A stretch of 64,000 bases of DNA from Bacillota bacterium (GTDB lineage: Bacteria; Bacillota; Clostridia; Acetivibrionales; DSM-1351): contig JAEWOH010000048.1 of NCBI GenBank assembly GCA_023460955.1, positions 1 through 64,000 on the forward strand. Direction: 5' to 3'. Every line of letters begins with the position of its first letter. The stretch's first letter is position 1. A program made the translations under genes and the position numbers. This document shows, one piece after another, positions 51,021 to 59,252 of this stretch. Below the pieces are notes generated by a model. That model was not told where the DNA came from and ran no database searches. It saw only the letters and a program-made list of their open reading frames with translations.

Positions 51021-51242
51021 AATAATTCTATATAGATTCCGAATACTATTGATTAGTCTCTTTGGAACTTGAGAATTAGTGTTTCTATGTTGAGCAAATA
51101 ATTTTGTGAAATCTTACGGCAATGTTTAATGAATCTCCTGATTGGATATAATCTGCATGAGATTCAAATGGGAATTGTGTCAACAATTACTGTATAACTG
51201 CCAAATGATATTTTAAAATATTATTATTGGGATGTGATTATA

Positions 51243-51473
51243 ATGGCTGAAAACGAGGTTAAAAAAGTATCTCGGTTTAAGAGAACAGGCCAGAACATGG
51301 CTAAGCTATTTAGGGAAATTAGGGCTGAATTGAAAAAAGTTATTTGGCCTAATAGGACTCAGCTAATAAACAATACTATAACTGTACTTATTTTCTGCCT
51401 GGTTGTTGGCGCAATAATATGGGCTGCAGATTTCGGATTGACAGCATTAGCTGATGTTGTATTTACAAAATAG
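51243..51473 (+). CDS. secE: Preprotein translocase subunit SecE
   Basis: A 76-residue SecE: amphipathic helix ending FREIRAELKKVIWPNRTQLINNT, the conserved core motif, and one membrane helix (TVLIFCLVVGAIIWAADFGL). It clamps SecY in the translocon. ATG 51243 is preferred to GTG 51234; the site GGGATGTG is weak. It lies just before nusG as in most bacteria. Confidence 0.95.
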   Translation: MAENEVKKVSRFKRTGQNMAKLFREIRAELKKVIWPNRTQLINNTITVLIFCLVVGAIIWAADFGLTALADVVFTK

Positions 51474-51570
51474 TGTGTGTATGTCTTGCTAAATAGCATC
51501 TTCTGATTCTGCTGACCTGTGTTGGCATGACCGGGGTGTTTATCAAGACTAAAAGAATTAGAGGGAGGAC

Positions 51571-51600
51571 ATGGGGCTCTGAATCGGTGGGCCTGTTTTT
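51571..51600 (+). promoter_or_regulatory. In-frame mini-ORF and hairpin before nusG
   Basis: An ATG at 51571 follows an excellent AGGGAGGA site, but reads Met-Gly-Leu and then TGA (51580-51582), in the same frame as nusG. GGCTC (51575-51579) can pair with GGGCC (51589-51593), followed by TGTTTTT. It looks like a small attenuator or translational leader. Confidence 0.45.
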
Positions 51601-51603
51601 GAT

Positions 51604-52122
51604 ATGTCTGAAGATACTAAGTGGTATGTAGTTCATACCTACTCAGGGTATGAGAACAAAGTAAAGGCTAATCTTGAAAAGATAGTGGAAAACAGAGGCA
51701 TGCAGGATTATATAGTCGATATCGTTGTTCCTATGGAAGAACAGATAGAGATTAAGGACGGCAAAAAGAAGGCAACACTTAAAAAGGTTTTTCCTGGCTA
51801 TGTGCTTGTCAAAATGATTATGTCGGACGAGTCCTGGTATATCGTTAGAAATACTAGAGGAGTTACAGGTTTTGTTGGACCTGGATCCAAGCCTGTGCCA
51901 TTATCTGATGAAGAAGTAAAAGCAATGGGTGTGGAAGAATTTGCACCTGTGATAGATTATGAAGTTAATGACAATGTTAGAGTTACTTCAGGTCCTCTGG
52001 AAAACTTTATCGGAATCGTTGAAGAAATTAATCTTGAAAAGAAAAAGGTTCGCGTATCTGTTTCCATGTTCGGCAGAGAAACTCCTGTTGAGCTTGAACT
52101 GACACAGATCATGAAGATTTAG
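51604..52122 (+). CDS. nusG: Transcription antitermination factor NusG
   Basis: A 172-residue NusG: NGN domain (KWYVVHTYSGYENKVKANLEK, VFPGYVLVKMIMSDESWYIVRNTRGVTGFVG) and C-terminal KOW domain (DNVRVTSGPLENFIGIVEEINLEKKKVRVSVSMFGR). It binds RNA polymerase and links it to Rho or the ribosome. ATG 51604 has only a poor site (GGTGGG 12 bases away), in contrast to the well-served mini-ORF start upstream. Confidence 0.97.
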   Translation: MSEDTKWYVVHTYSGYENKVKANLEKIVENRGMQDYIVDIVVPMEEQIEIKDGKKKATLKKVFPGYVLVKMIMSDESWYIVRNTRGVTGFVGPGSKPVPLSDEEVKAMGVEEFAPVIDYEVNDNVRVTSGPLENFIGIVEEINLEKKKVRVSVSMFGRETPVELELTQIMKI

Positions 52123-52232
52123 ATTATAAGGCAGATAGAAAACATATTGTTTTTCTGTCCTTTTAATAAATAAACTATGAGCAATACAGGCGGGTACGAG
52201 AAGTATTCGCAGAAAATTGGGAGGTGGAATTA

Positions 52233-52658
52233 ATGGCAAAGAAAATTGCAGGTTACGTAAAACTTCAGATTCCTGCGGGTAAGGCAACTCCGGCTCCACC
52301 GGTTGGACCAGCTTTAGGACAGCACGGCGTTAATATTATGGGTTTTTGTAAGGAATTTAATGAAAGAACAGCAAAAGACGCTGGATTAATAATCCCGGTT
52401 GTTATAACAGTTTATGCTGACAGATCTTTCTCCTTCATAACAAAGACTCCTCCAGCAGCTGTTCTTCTGAAAAAAGCATGCAAAATTGAAAGCGGCTCTG
52501 GTAAGCCAAACAAGGACAAAGTTGCAAAGATCACTAAGGCAGAAGTTCGTAAAATTGCAGAATTGAAAATGCCTGACTTGAATGCGGCAAGCGTTGATGC
52601 AGCAGCTAGCATGATTGCTGGAACAGCACGCAGCATGGGTATCGTTGTAATAGACTAG
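52233..52658 (+). CDS. rplK: Ribosomal protein L11
   Basis: A 141-residue L11: AKKIAGYVKLQIPAGKATPAPPVGPALGQHGVNIMGFCKEFN, and the rRNA-binding C-terminal half with AGTARSMGIVV. It binds the GTPase-centre rRNA. ATG 52233 follows GGGAGGTG; GTG 52224 is inside that site. Part of the rplKA pair. Confidence 0.98.
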   Translation: MAKKIAGYVKLQIPAGKATPAPPVGPALGQHGVNIMGFCKEFNERTAKDAGLIIPVVITVYADRSFSFITKTPPAAVLLKKACKIESGSGKPNKDKVAKITKAEVRKIAELKMPDLNAASVDAAASMIAGTARSMGIVVID

Positions 52659-52754
52659 TAAATATCTGACGAGATATTCTTGAATTACTAGTAAAGTTTG
52701 TGGGAGGAAACCTCAGGTTTCCGACAATAATTAACCACTTAAGGAGTGTGACGT

Positions 52755-53450
52755 ATGTTTAGAGGAAAGAAGTATCAAGAAAGTTCAAAACTTGTTGATA
52801 GACAAAAGCTTCATGATCCAGCAGAAGCTCTCGACTTGACTCAGAAAACTGCTAAAGCAAAGTTTGATGAGACTGTTGAAGTTCATATAAAGCTGGGTGT
52901 TGACTCCAGACATGCAGACCAACAGGTTAGAGGTGCGGTTGTACTTCCTCACGGAACCGGTAAAAAGGTTAGAGTGTTGGTATTTGCAAAGGGAGATAAG
53001 GCTAAGGAAGCTGAACAAGCCGGAGCTGAATTCGTAGGTGCTGAAGAATTGGTATCAAAGATTCAGAACGAAAACTGGTTTGAATACGATGTAGTTGTTG
53101 CAACCCCTGATATGATGGGCGTTGTTGGTAGATTAGGTAAGGTTCTCGGTCCTAAGGGACTTATGCCAAACCCAAAAGCTGGTACTGTATCAATGGACGT
53201 AGCAAGAGCTATAGCTGATATCAAAGCCGGTAAAATCGAGTATAGACTTGACAAGACAAATATTATTCACTGTCCAATAGGAAAGGCTTCTTTTGGTACT
53301 GAGAAGCTTATGGATAACTTCCGTACACTTCTCGGAGCAGTTGTTAAGGCTAAGCCTGCTGCTGCAAAAGGACAATACCTGAAGAGCGTTGTTGTATCCT
53401 CAACAATGGGACCTGGTATCAAAATCAACCCAATAAAGGTTGCTGAATAA
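52755..53450 (+). CDS. rplA: Ribosomal protein L1
   Basis: A 231-residue L1 with full-length two-domain organisation: VEVHIKLGVDSRHADQQVRGAVVLPHGTGK, VVATPDMMGVVGRLGKVLGPKGLMPNPKAGT, KTNIIHCPIGKASF. It forms the L1 stalk and, in many bacteria, represses its own rplKA mRNA. An AAGGAG site precedes ATG. The gap behind it carries the rplJ leader. Confidence 0.98.
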   Translation: MFRGKKYQESSKLVDRQKLHDPAEALDLTQKTAKAKFDETVEVHIKLGVDSRHADQQVRGAVVLPHGTGKKVRVLVFAKGDKAKEAEQAGAEFVGAEELVSKIQNENWFEYDVVVATPDMMGVVGRLGKVLGPKGLMPNPKAGTVSMDVARAIADIKAGKIEYRLDKTNIIHCPIGKASFGTEKLMDNFRTLLGAVVKAKPAAAKGQYLKSVVVSSTMGPGIKINPIKVAE

Positions 53451-53514
53451 TAAATCCTATAAATGATTTCTAAAAATAGGTACTTTACAAATTACTTGTT
53501 TAGTATTATTATAT

Positions 53515-53785
53515 TAGAGGTTGGGCGAGTGAAATGCGATAGATATGTTGCAGTTTTCGCCATAAAAAGTAAGCCATAGACAGTGGGAGCCGAAGCAATA
53601 ATGCTAAAGCCTAACAGATGTTTTACATCTTCCCGCCGAGGTTGATATCAATTGCAAATTAATGAAGTTAGCCAAGTTCAATATTTGAACCTTGGTAACA
53701 GATTTAGGCAAGCTGACGAGGTCGGCATTTGTAACGGTTAATCACCCTTTGTGTGTCTATGAGCATGCAAAGGGTTTTTTATTTG
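53515..53785 (+). ncRNA. L10-type ribosomal leader with attenuator
   Basis: The region holds the known leader words AAGCCATAGACAGTGGGAGCC (about 53570-53591), the complementary CTTCCCGCCGAGGT (53631-53644) and ends in ACCCTTTG (53744-53751) / CAAAGGGT (53768-53775) with T6. In other Firmicutes the L10-L12 complex binds such a leader to repress rplJL. It fills the 400-base gap rplA-rplJ. Confidence 0.85.
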
Positions 53786-53853
53786 AAATTAAAATAAGCA
53801 GAAAATTATATCAAGTATATTTTTCTTAATAACCGCATAAGGAGGTGGATGTT

Positions 53854-54354
53854 TTGCCTAGTAACAAAATACTTGAACAAAAAAAGCAAGTAGTTCAGGA
53901 GTTAACTGAAAAAGTTAAAGCTGCACAATCTATTGTATTAGCTGATTATAGAGGATTAACTGTTGAGCAGGATACTGCACTTAGAAATGCTTTAAGAGCA
54001 GCTGGCGTAGAATATAGAGTAGTTAAGAACACTTTAACAAGCTTTGCAATGAAAGAAAATGGTTTGGAGGGTTTGGATCCTTTCTTAAATGGTCCAACTG
54101 CAATGGCACTCAGTTCAACTGATGTTGTAGCACCTGCAAAGGTTCTCGCTGAATTTGCTAAGAAGTTTGAAAAGCTCGAACTTAAAGCTGGCGTTGTTGA
54201 AGGTAAGGTAGTGGATGTTAGTGTTATCCAAACACTTGCTGAATTACCATCACGTGAAGTTCTTATCGCTAGAGTATTGGGTAGCTTGAATGCTCCTATA
54301 ACAGGATTAGCAGTAGCTTTGAACGCTATTGCTGAACAAAAGGCTAACGCTTAA
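53854..54354 (+). CDS. rplJ: Ribosomal protein L10
   Basis: A 166-residue L10 (PSNKILEQKKQVVQELTEKVKAAQSIVLADYRGLTVEQ, RVVKNTLTSFA) that anchors L7/L12 dimers on the ribosome. The best start is TTG 53854, spaced from GGAGGTGG (53841-53848); the GTG at 53845 lies in that site. Its expression is probably controlled by the preceding leader. Confidence 0.97.
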   Translation: MPSNKILEQKKQVVQELTEKVKAAQSIVLADYRGLTVEQDTALRNALRAAGVEYRVVKNTLTSFAMKENGLEGLDPFLNGPTAMALSSTDVVAPAKVLAEFAKKFEKLELKAGVVEGKVVDVSVIQTLAELPSREVLIARVLGSLNAPITGLAVALNAIAEQKANA

Positions 54355-54432
54355 TTTAAATTTATCTTATAAAGAAATTTAATTATGTTGTTTAAAAAAT
54401 CAAATTAAAAAATTATTTGGAGGTATAATACA

Positions 54433-54810
54433 TTGGCTAGTGAAAAAATACAAAAATTTATTGAAGATGTAAAGGTTTTAACAATATTAGAATTATCTGA
54501 ACTCGTAAAGGCTCTTGAAGAAGAGTTTGGAGTATCAGCAGCAGCTCCTATGGGAGCAGCAGCAGCTCCTGCAGCAGCAGCAGCTCCTGTAGAAGAACAA
54601 ACTGAATTCAACGTTATATTGAAGGAAGTTGGAGCAGACAAAATCAAGGTTATCAAAGCTGTTAGAGAAGCAACTGGTCTTGGTTTAAAAGAAGCTAAGG
54701 ATATCGTTGATGGAGCTCCTAAGACACTTAAAGAAAACGTTTCAAAGGACGAAGCTACAGCTCTTGAAGCTAAGTTTAAAGAAGTTGGAGCAACTGTTGA
54801 AATCAAATAA
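54433..54810 (+). CDS. rplL: Ribosomal protein L7/L12
   Basis: A 125-residue L7/L12: N-terminal dimerisation helices, Ala/Pro-rich hinge (APMGAAAAPAAAAAPVEE) and factor-binding C-terminal domain (FNVILKEVGADKIKVIKAVREATGLGLKEAKDIVDGAPK). It starts with TTG behind GGAGGT (54419-54424), like rplJ. A strong terminator follows. Confidence 0.98.
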   Translation: MASEKIQKFIEDVKVLTILELSELVKALEEEFGVSAAAPMGAAAAPAAAAAPVEEQTEFNVILKEVGADKIKVIKAVREATGLGLKEAKDIVDGAPKTLKENVSKDEATALEAKFKEVGATVEIK

Positions 54811-54858
54811 TTTTGATTCCAAACTGTATATCGCGGTGTAAACCGGAATGCAGTATTG

Positions 54859-54901
54859 AAAAAGAGGCTACTCGAGAAATTTGAGAGTGGCCTCTTTTTT
54901 T
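54859..54901 (+). terminator. Terminator after rplL
   Basis: AAAGAGGCTACTC (54861-54873) pairs with GAGTGGCCTCTTT (54885-54897, one G-T pair) and ends in a T-run. Confidence 0.88.
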
Positions 54902-54945
54902 AAAACGACGGAAGTTTGGTTAATTTATTAAAAAAATAAAATAAA

Positions 54946-54969
54946 AAAACGTATTTATTAATACGTTTT
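54946..54969. terminator. Second hairpin between rplL and rpoB
   Basis: AAAACGTATT (54946-54955) pairs perfectly with AATACGTTTT (54960-54969) over a 4-nt loop. Confidence 0.55.
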
Positions 54970-54974
54970 GATAA

Positions 54975-55493
54975 TTGACAAGCAGTAGTAACTATGATAT
55001 CATTATACACTGCATTAAAATTGTGTTTTTATACCCAAATTAATGTTATCTTGTTTACATACATAATTATAGCATGAGCTGTAATAAAAATGCAATAATA
55101 CGAATAAACAAGACAATAATTGTAAATAATATTTTAATGTTTGCGAACCGTTAATAATGGATATTTTACGACATGGGCTCAGGTTCAGTATTTGTATTTT
55201 TGAAAATTATATGCAACCTAAATTCCTGTTATACATTTACAAATATCATGGGTTTAGGTATGGTACAGATAATTTAACCCTTATTCAAAGGGAATATTCG
55301 TGCCAACTGTTTGTTTTTTTGATTTATGATTTCCCATAATATAATTCTAATTATGTGAAATTTTAATATATTTCCAAAGAATCTGATGGTCAGAATTGAA
55401 TTTGAATTCATTATGACATTCTATCATAATATGGTCAAATAAATTACGAGGTTGGATTCTTGTAAAGTCATAAGTTTATGAGGTGATATAAAT
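54975..55493 (+). promoter_or_regulatory. Promoter and long leader of rpoB
   Basis: TTGACA (54975-54980), 17-bp spacer and TATCAT (54998-55003) form a good sigma-A promoter. The remaining 490 bases to rpoB hold no convincing gene (an open frame at 55157 lacks a ribosome binding site) and no recognised element; the rpoB site GAGGTGATAT is at 55479. Confidence 0.6.
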
Positions 55494-58400
55494 ATGGTAC
55501 AACCCGTGAAATTGGGTAGAAACACCAGGATGAGCTACTCCAGAATTCAGGAAGTCGTTGAAATGCCAAATCTGATTGAAGTTCAGAAGAATTCATATCA
55601 GTGGTTTTTGGACGAAGGTCTCAGAGAAGTTTTCAGAGATATATCTCCAATAATGGATTATACCGGAAATCTGATCTTGGATTTTGTTGATTACTCACTT
55701 GATGATACACCTAAGTATAGTGTCGAAGAATGCAAGGAGAGAGACACTACATACTCTGCTCCTCTCAAAGCGAAAGTTAGATTAATTAACAAAGAATCCG
55801 GTGAAGTTAAGGAACAAGAAATCTTTATGGGTGATTTCCCCTTAATGACAGATAACGGAACCTTTATAATTAATGGTGCAGAGCGTGTAATAGTCAGTCA
55901 GCTTGTCAGATCCCCTGGTATTTACTATTCAATGAAGTTTGACCGTGTGGGCAAAAAGTTGTACTCGAATACAGTAATCCCTAACAGGGGTGCATGGCTT
56001 GAATATGAGACAGATTCCAATGATATACTGTCAGTCAGAATTGACAGAACCAGGAAGCTGCCTCTTACTGTGCTTTTAAGAGCTTTAGGCTATGGTACTG
56101 ATTACGAGATTACTAAGTTACTGGGTGAGGATGAAAGAATCCTTGCTACAATTCAGAAGGACAATGCAAAGACAAGTGAAGAGGGTCTTCTTGAAATTTA
56201 TAAGAGGCTGAGACCCGGGGAACCTCCTACAGTTGACAGTGCAAGAACTCTGTTAAACAGTTTGTTCTTCGATCCAAAGAGATATGATCTGGCTAAATTT
56301 GGTAGATTTAAGTTTAATAAGAAGCTTTCCATTTCAAATATGATTGCAGGACAGGTGGCTGCTGAAAATATAGTATCTGCTGAAACCGGAGAAATCCTGG
56401 TTGAGGCCGGAGAAGTTATCAGCAGAGATAAAGCCGATCAGGTACAAAATTCGGGTGTTAACGTTGTATTTGTAACAGTCGAAGGAAAGTCTATCAAGGT
56501 TATAGGTAATGGTACTGTTGATATTCGCGCGTTTGTGGATTTTAATGTTACTGATATCGGTATAACCGAAAAGGTTAAATATGTTGTTCTCAAGGAAATA
56601 CTTGATAACAATGACGGAATGGACCAGATCAAGAAAGCTCTCTCAGAGAGAATCAATGATTTGATTCCAAAGCATATAACAGTAGACGATATCATTTCTT
56701 CAATTAATTATATTATTAATCTTGATTATGGTATCGGTACAATAGATGATATAGACCACCTTGGTAACAGAAGACTCCGTTCTGTCGGTGAACTTCTTCA
56801 GAACCAATTCAGAATTGGTTTATCAAGAATGGAAAGAGTTGTAAGGGAAAGAATGACTATACAGGATATAGACATTGTAACTCCACAGGCTCTTATAAAC
56901 ATCAGACCTGTAGCTGCATCAATCAAAGAATTCTTTGGAAGCAGCCAGCTGTCACAGTTCATGGATCAGACCAACCCGCTTGCTGAATTGACTCACAAGA
57001 GAAGATTAAGTGCATTGGGACCTGGTGGTTTGAGTAGAGAAAGAGCCGGCTTCGAAGTCCGTGACGTTCATCACTCCCACTATGGTCGTATGTGTCCTAT
57101 AGAAACTCCTGAAGGACCAAACATTGGTTTGATAGGTTCTTTAAGTACCTATGCCCGCGTTAATGAATATGGATTTATTGAATCTCCATATAGAGTTGTT
57201 GACAAGCAGAATAGAAGGGTTACAGACAAGATAGTATACCTTACGGCTGATGTTGAAGATCCATTTATTGTTGCACAGGCTACAGAGCCTTTGGACGATG
57301 AAGGCCGCTTCAAGTCTAATAAGGTTGTGGCAAGATATAAGCATGAAATTTTGGAAGTTGAAAGTAATAAAGTAGATTATATGGACGTATCTCCAAAGCA
57401 GATGGTTTCTGTTGCAACTGCAATGATTCCGTTTCTTGAGAATGACGATGCTAACCGTGCCCTGATGGGATCAAACATGCAGCGTCAGGCGGTACCACTT
57501 ATTAAAGCTGATTCTCCTATTGTTGGAACTGGTATAGAGTATACGGCGGCAAGGGATTCAGGAGTATGTGTTATTGCGAAAAATGCAGGTGTGGTTGACA
57601 AGGTATCTGCAAGTGAGATAACCATTAAAACAAAGAATGGACAAAAGGATGTTTACAAGCTTCTCAAATATATGCGTTCAAATCAGGGTACCTGCTTGAA
57701 CCAGAGACCTATCGTAAGAAAAGGTGAAAATATTGAGAAGGGTGAAATCATTGCTGACGGTCCATCCACAGATAATGGTGAAATAGCTCTCGGAAGGAAC
57801 ATTCTCATTGGCTTTATGACATGGGAAGGGTACAACTACGAGGATGCTATCCTTATAAATGAAAAACTGGTTAAGGAAGATGTTTACACATCTATCCATA
57901 TTGAAGAATATGAAGCCGAATCGAGAGACACAAAGCTCGGACCTGAAGAAATCACCAGAGATATTCCTAATGTAGGTGAAGAAGCCTTGAAGGATCTTGA
58001 TGACAGAGGAATTATCAGAATCGGTGCTGAGGTTCGTGCCGGTGATATCCTTGTTGGTAAGGTTACTCCAAAGGGAGAAACTGAGCTTACTGCTGAAGAA
58101 CGCTTGCTGAGAGCCATATTCGGTGAAAAGGCAAGAGAAGTTCGTGATACTTCTCTGAGAGTACCTCACGGTGAATCAGGTATTATAGTTGACGTTAAGG
58201 TATTTACTCGTGAGAATGGTGATGAATTGCCGCCTGGAGTAAACCAGTTGGTAAGATGTTATATAGCTCAGAAGAGAAAGATTTCTGTCGGTGACAAGAT
58301 GGCGGGAAGACATGGTAACAAGGGTGTTATTTCAAGAATACTCCCAGAAGAAGATATGCCATTCCTTCCAGACGGTACACCATTGGAAATAGTACTGAAT

Positions 58401-59234
58401 CCTCTCGGCGTTCCTTCACGTATGAATATCGGTCAGGTGCTGGAAGTGCATCTTGGTTATGCAGCTAAAGCGCTTGGCTGGAAAATAGCTACACCTGTAT
58501 TTGATGGTGCAACAGAAGAAGATATCAGAGACACTCTGGTTCAAGCAGGAAAAGACTCTGATGGAAAAACCATTCTTTACGATGGAAGAACAGGAGATCC
58601 GTTTGATAACAGAGTAACCGTTGGATACATGTATTACCTCAAACTGGCTCACTTGGTTGACGATAAGATCCATGCACGTTCTACCGGTCCATACTCACTT
58701 GTTACTCAGCAGCCACTCGGTGGTAAAGCTCAGTTCGGTGGACAGAGATTCGGAGAAATGGAAGTTTGGGCACTTGAAGCTTACGGTGCCGCTTACACGC
58801 TGCAAGAGATTCTTACTGTTAAGTCAGATGATGTTGTAGGTAGAGTTAAGACATATGAATCAATCGTTAAAGGTGAAAACATTCCTGAGCCTGGAATACC
58901 TGAGTCCTTCAAAGTTCTTATTAAAGAGCTCCAGAGCCTTGCACTTGATGTGAAGGTATACTCTGAAGAACAGGGTGAAATTGCTATTAAAGAATCGGTT
59001 GATGACGATCTTGAAGAGCTGAATGTAAACATCGAAGGCAGAGAAGATGAGGTTCTCATAACAAATGATTTTGATGAAGAATTAAGAGAAGACGTTCTCG
59101 AGGATGACCTGGATATTGATGATCTGGATATCGGAAGCATCAGCACCGGAGACAATCTCGAAGAAGAGTTGACAGATGAATTATTTGCCGATGACGAGGA
59201 ACTTGCTGATGACTTTGACGACGAGGATTTTTAA
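55494..59234 (+). CDS. rpoB: RNA polymerase subunit beta
   Basis: A full-length 1246-residue beta subunit: PNLIEVQKNSYQWFLDEGLREVF, the rifampicin region (FFGSSQLSQFMDQTNPLAELTHKRRLSALGPGGLSRERAGFEVRDVH), MAGRHGNKGVISRILPEEDMPFLPDGTP and QPLGGKAQFGGQRFGEMEVWALEAYGA. The rifampicin region looks wild type. Beyond the normal end there is an acidic Asp/Glu-rich tail of about 80 residues. It is 18 bases from rpoC and has its own promoter, uncoupled from rplL by terminators. Confidence 0.99.
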   Translation: MVQPVKLGRNTRMSYSRIQEVVEMPNLIEVQKNSYQWFLDEGLREVFRDISPIMDYTGNLILDFVDYSLDDTPKYSVEECKERDTTYSAPLKAKVRLINKESGEVKEQEIFMGDFPLMTDNGTFIINGAERVIVSQLVRSPGIYYSMKFDRVGKKLYSNTVIPNRGAWLEYETDSNDILSVRIDRTRKLPLTVLLRALGYGTDYEITKLLGEDERILATIQKDNAKTSEEGLLEIYKRLRPGEPPTVDSARTLLNSLFFDPKRYDLAKFGRFKFNKKLSISNMIAGQVAAENIVSAETGEILVEAGEVISRDKADQVQNSGVNVVFVTVEGKSIKVIGNGTVDIRAFVDFNVTDIGITEKVKYVVLKEILDNNDGMDQIKKALSERINDLIPKHITVDDIISSINYIINLDYGIGTIDDIDHLGNRRLRSVGELLQNQFRIGLSRMERVVRERMTIQDIDIVTPQALINIRPVAASIKEFFGSSQLSQFMDQTNPLAELTHKRRLSALGPGGLSRERAGFEVRDVHHSHYGRMCPIETPEGPNIGLIGSLSTYARVNEYGFIESPYRVVDKQNRRVTDKIVYLTADVEDPFIVAQATEPLDDEGRFKSNKVVARYKHEILEVESNKVDYMDVSPKQMVSVATAMIPFLENDDANRALMGSNMQRQAVPLIKADSPIVGTGIEYTAARDSGVCVIAKNAGVVDKVSASEITIKTKNGQKDVYKLLKYMRSNQGTCLNQRPIVRKGENIEKGEIIADGPSTDNGEIALGRNILIGFMTWEGYNYEDAILINEKLVKEDVYTSIHIEEYEAESRDTKLGPEEITRDIPNVGEEALKDLDDRGIIRIGAEVRAGDILVGKVTPKGETELTAEERLLRAIFGEKAREVRDTSLRVPHGESGIIVDVKVFTRENGDELPPGVNQLVRCYIAQKRKISVGDKMAGRHGNKGVISRILPEEDMPFLPDGTPLEIVLNPLGVPSRMNIGQVLEVHLGYAAKALGWKIATPVFDGATEEDIRDTLVQAGKDSDGKTILYDGRTGDPFDNRVTVGYMYYLKLAHLVDDKIHARSTGPYSLVTQQPLGGKAQFGGQRFGEMEVWALEAYGAAYTLQEILTVKSDDVVGRVKTYESIVKGENIPEPGIPESFKVLIKELQSLALDVKVYSEEQGEIAIKESVDDDLEELNVNIEGREDEVLITNDFDEELREDVLEDDLDIDDLDIGSISTGDNLEEELTDELFADDEELADDFDDEDF

Positions 59235-59252
59235 GGAAGGGAGATAAGCTAT

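Noticed and set aside
55157..55339. 60-codon open frame between rplL and rpoB
   Set aside because: No ribosome binding site, no recognisable motif, odd residue mix; treated as part of the rpoB leader.
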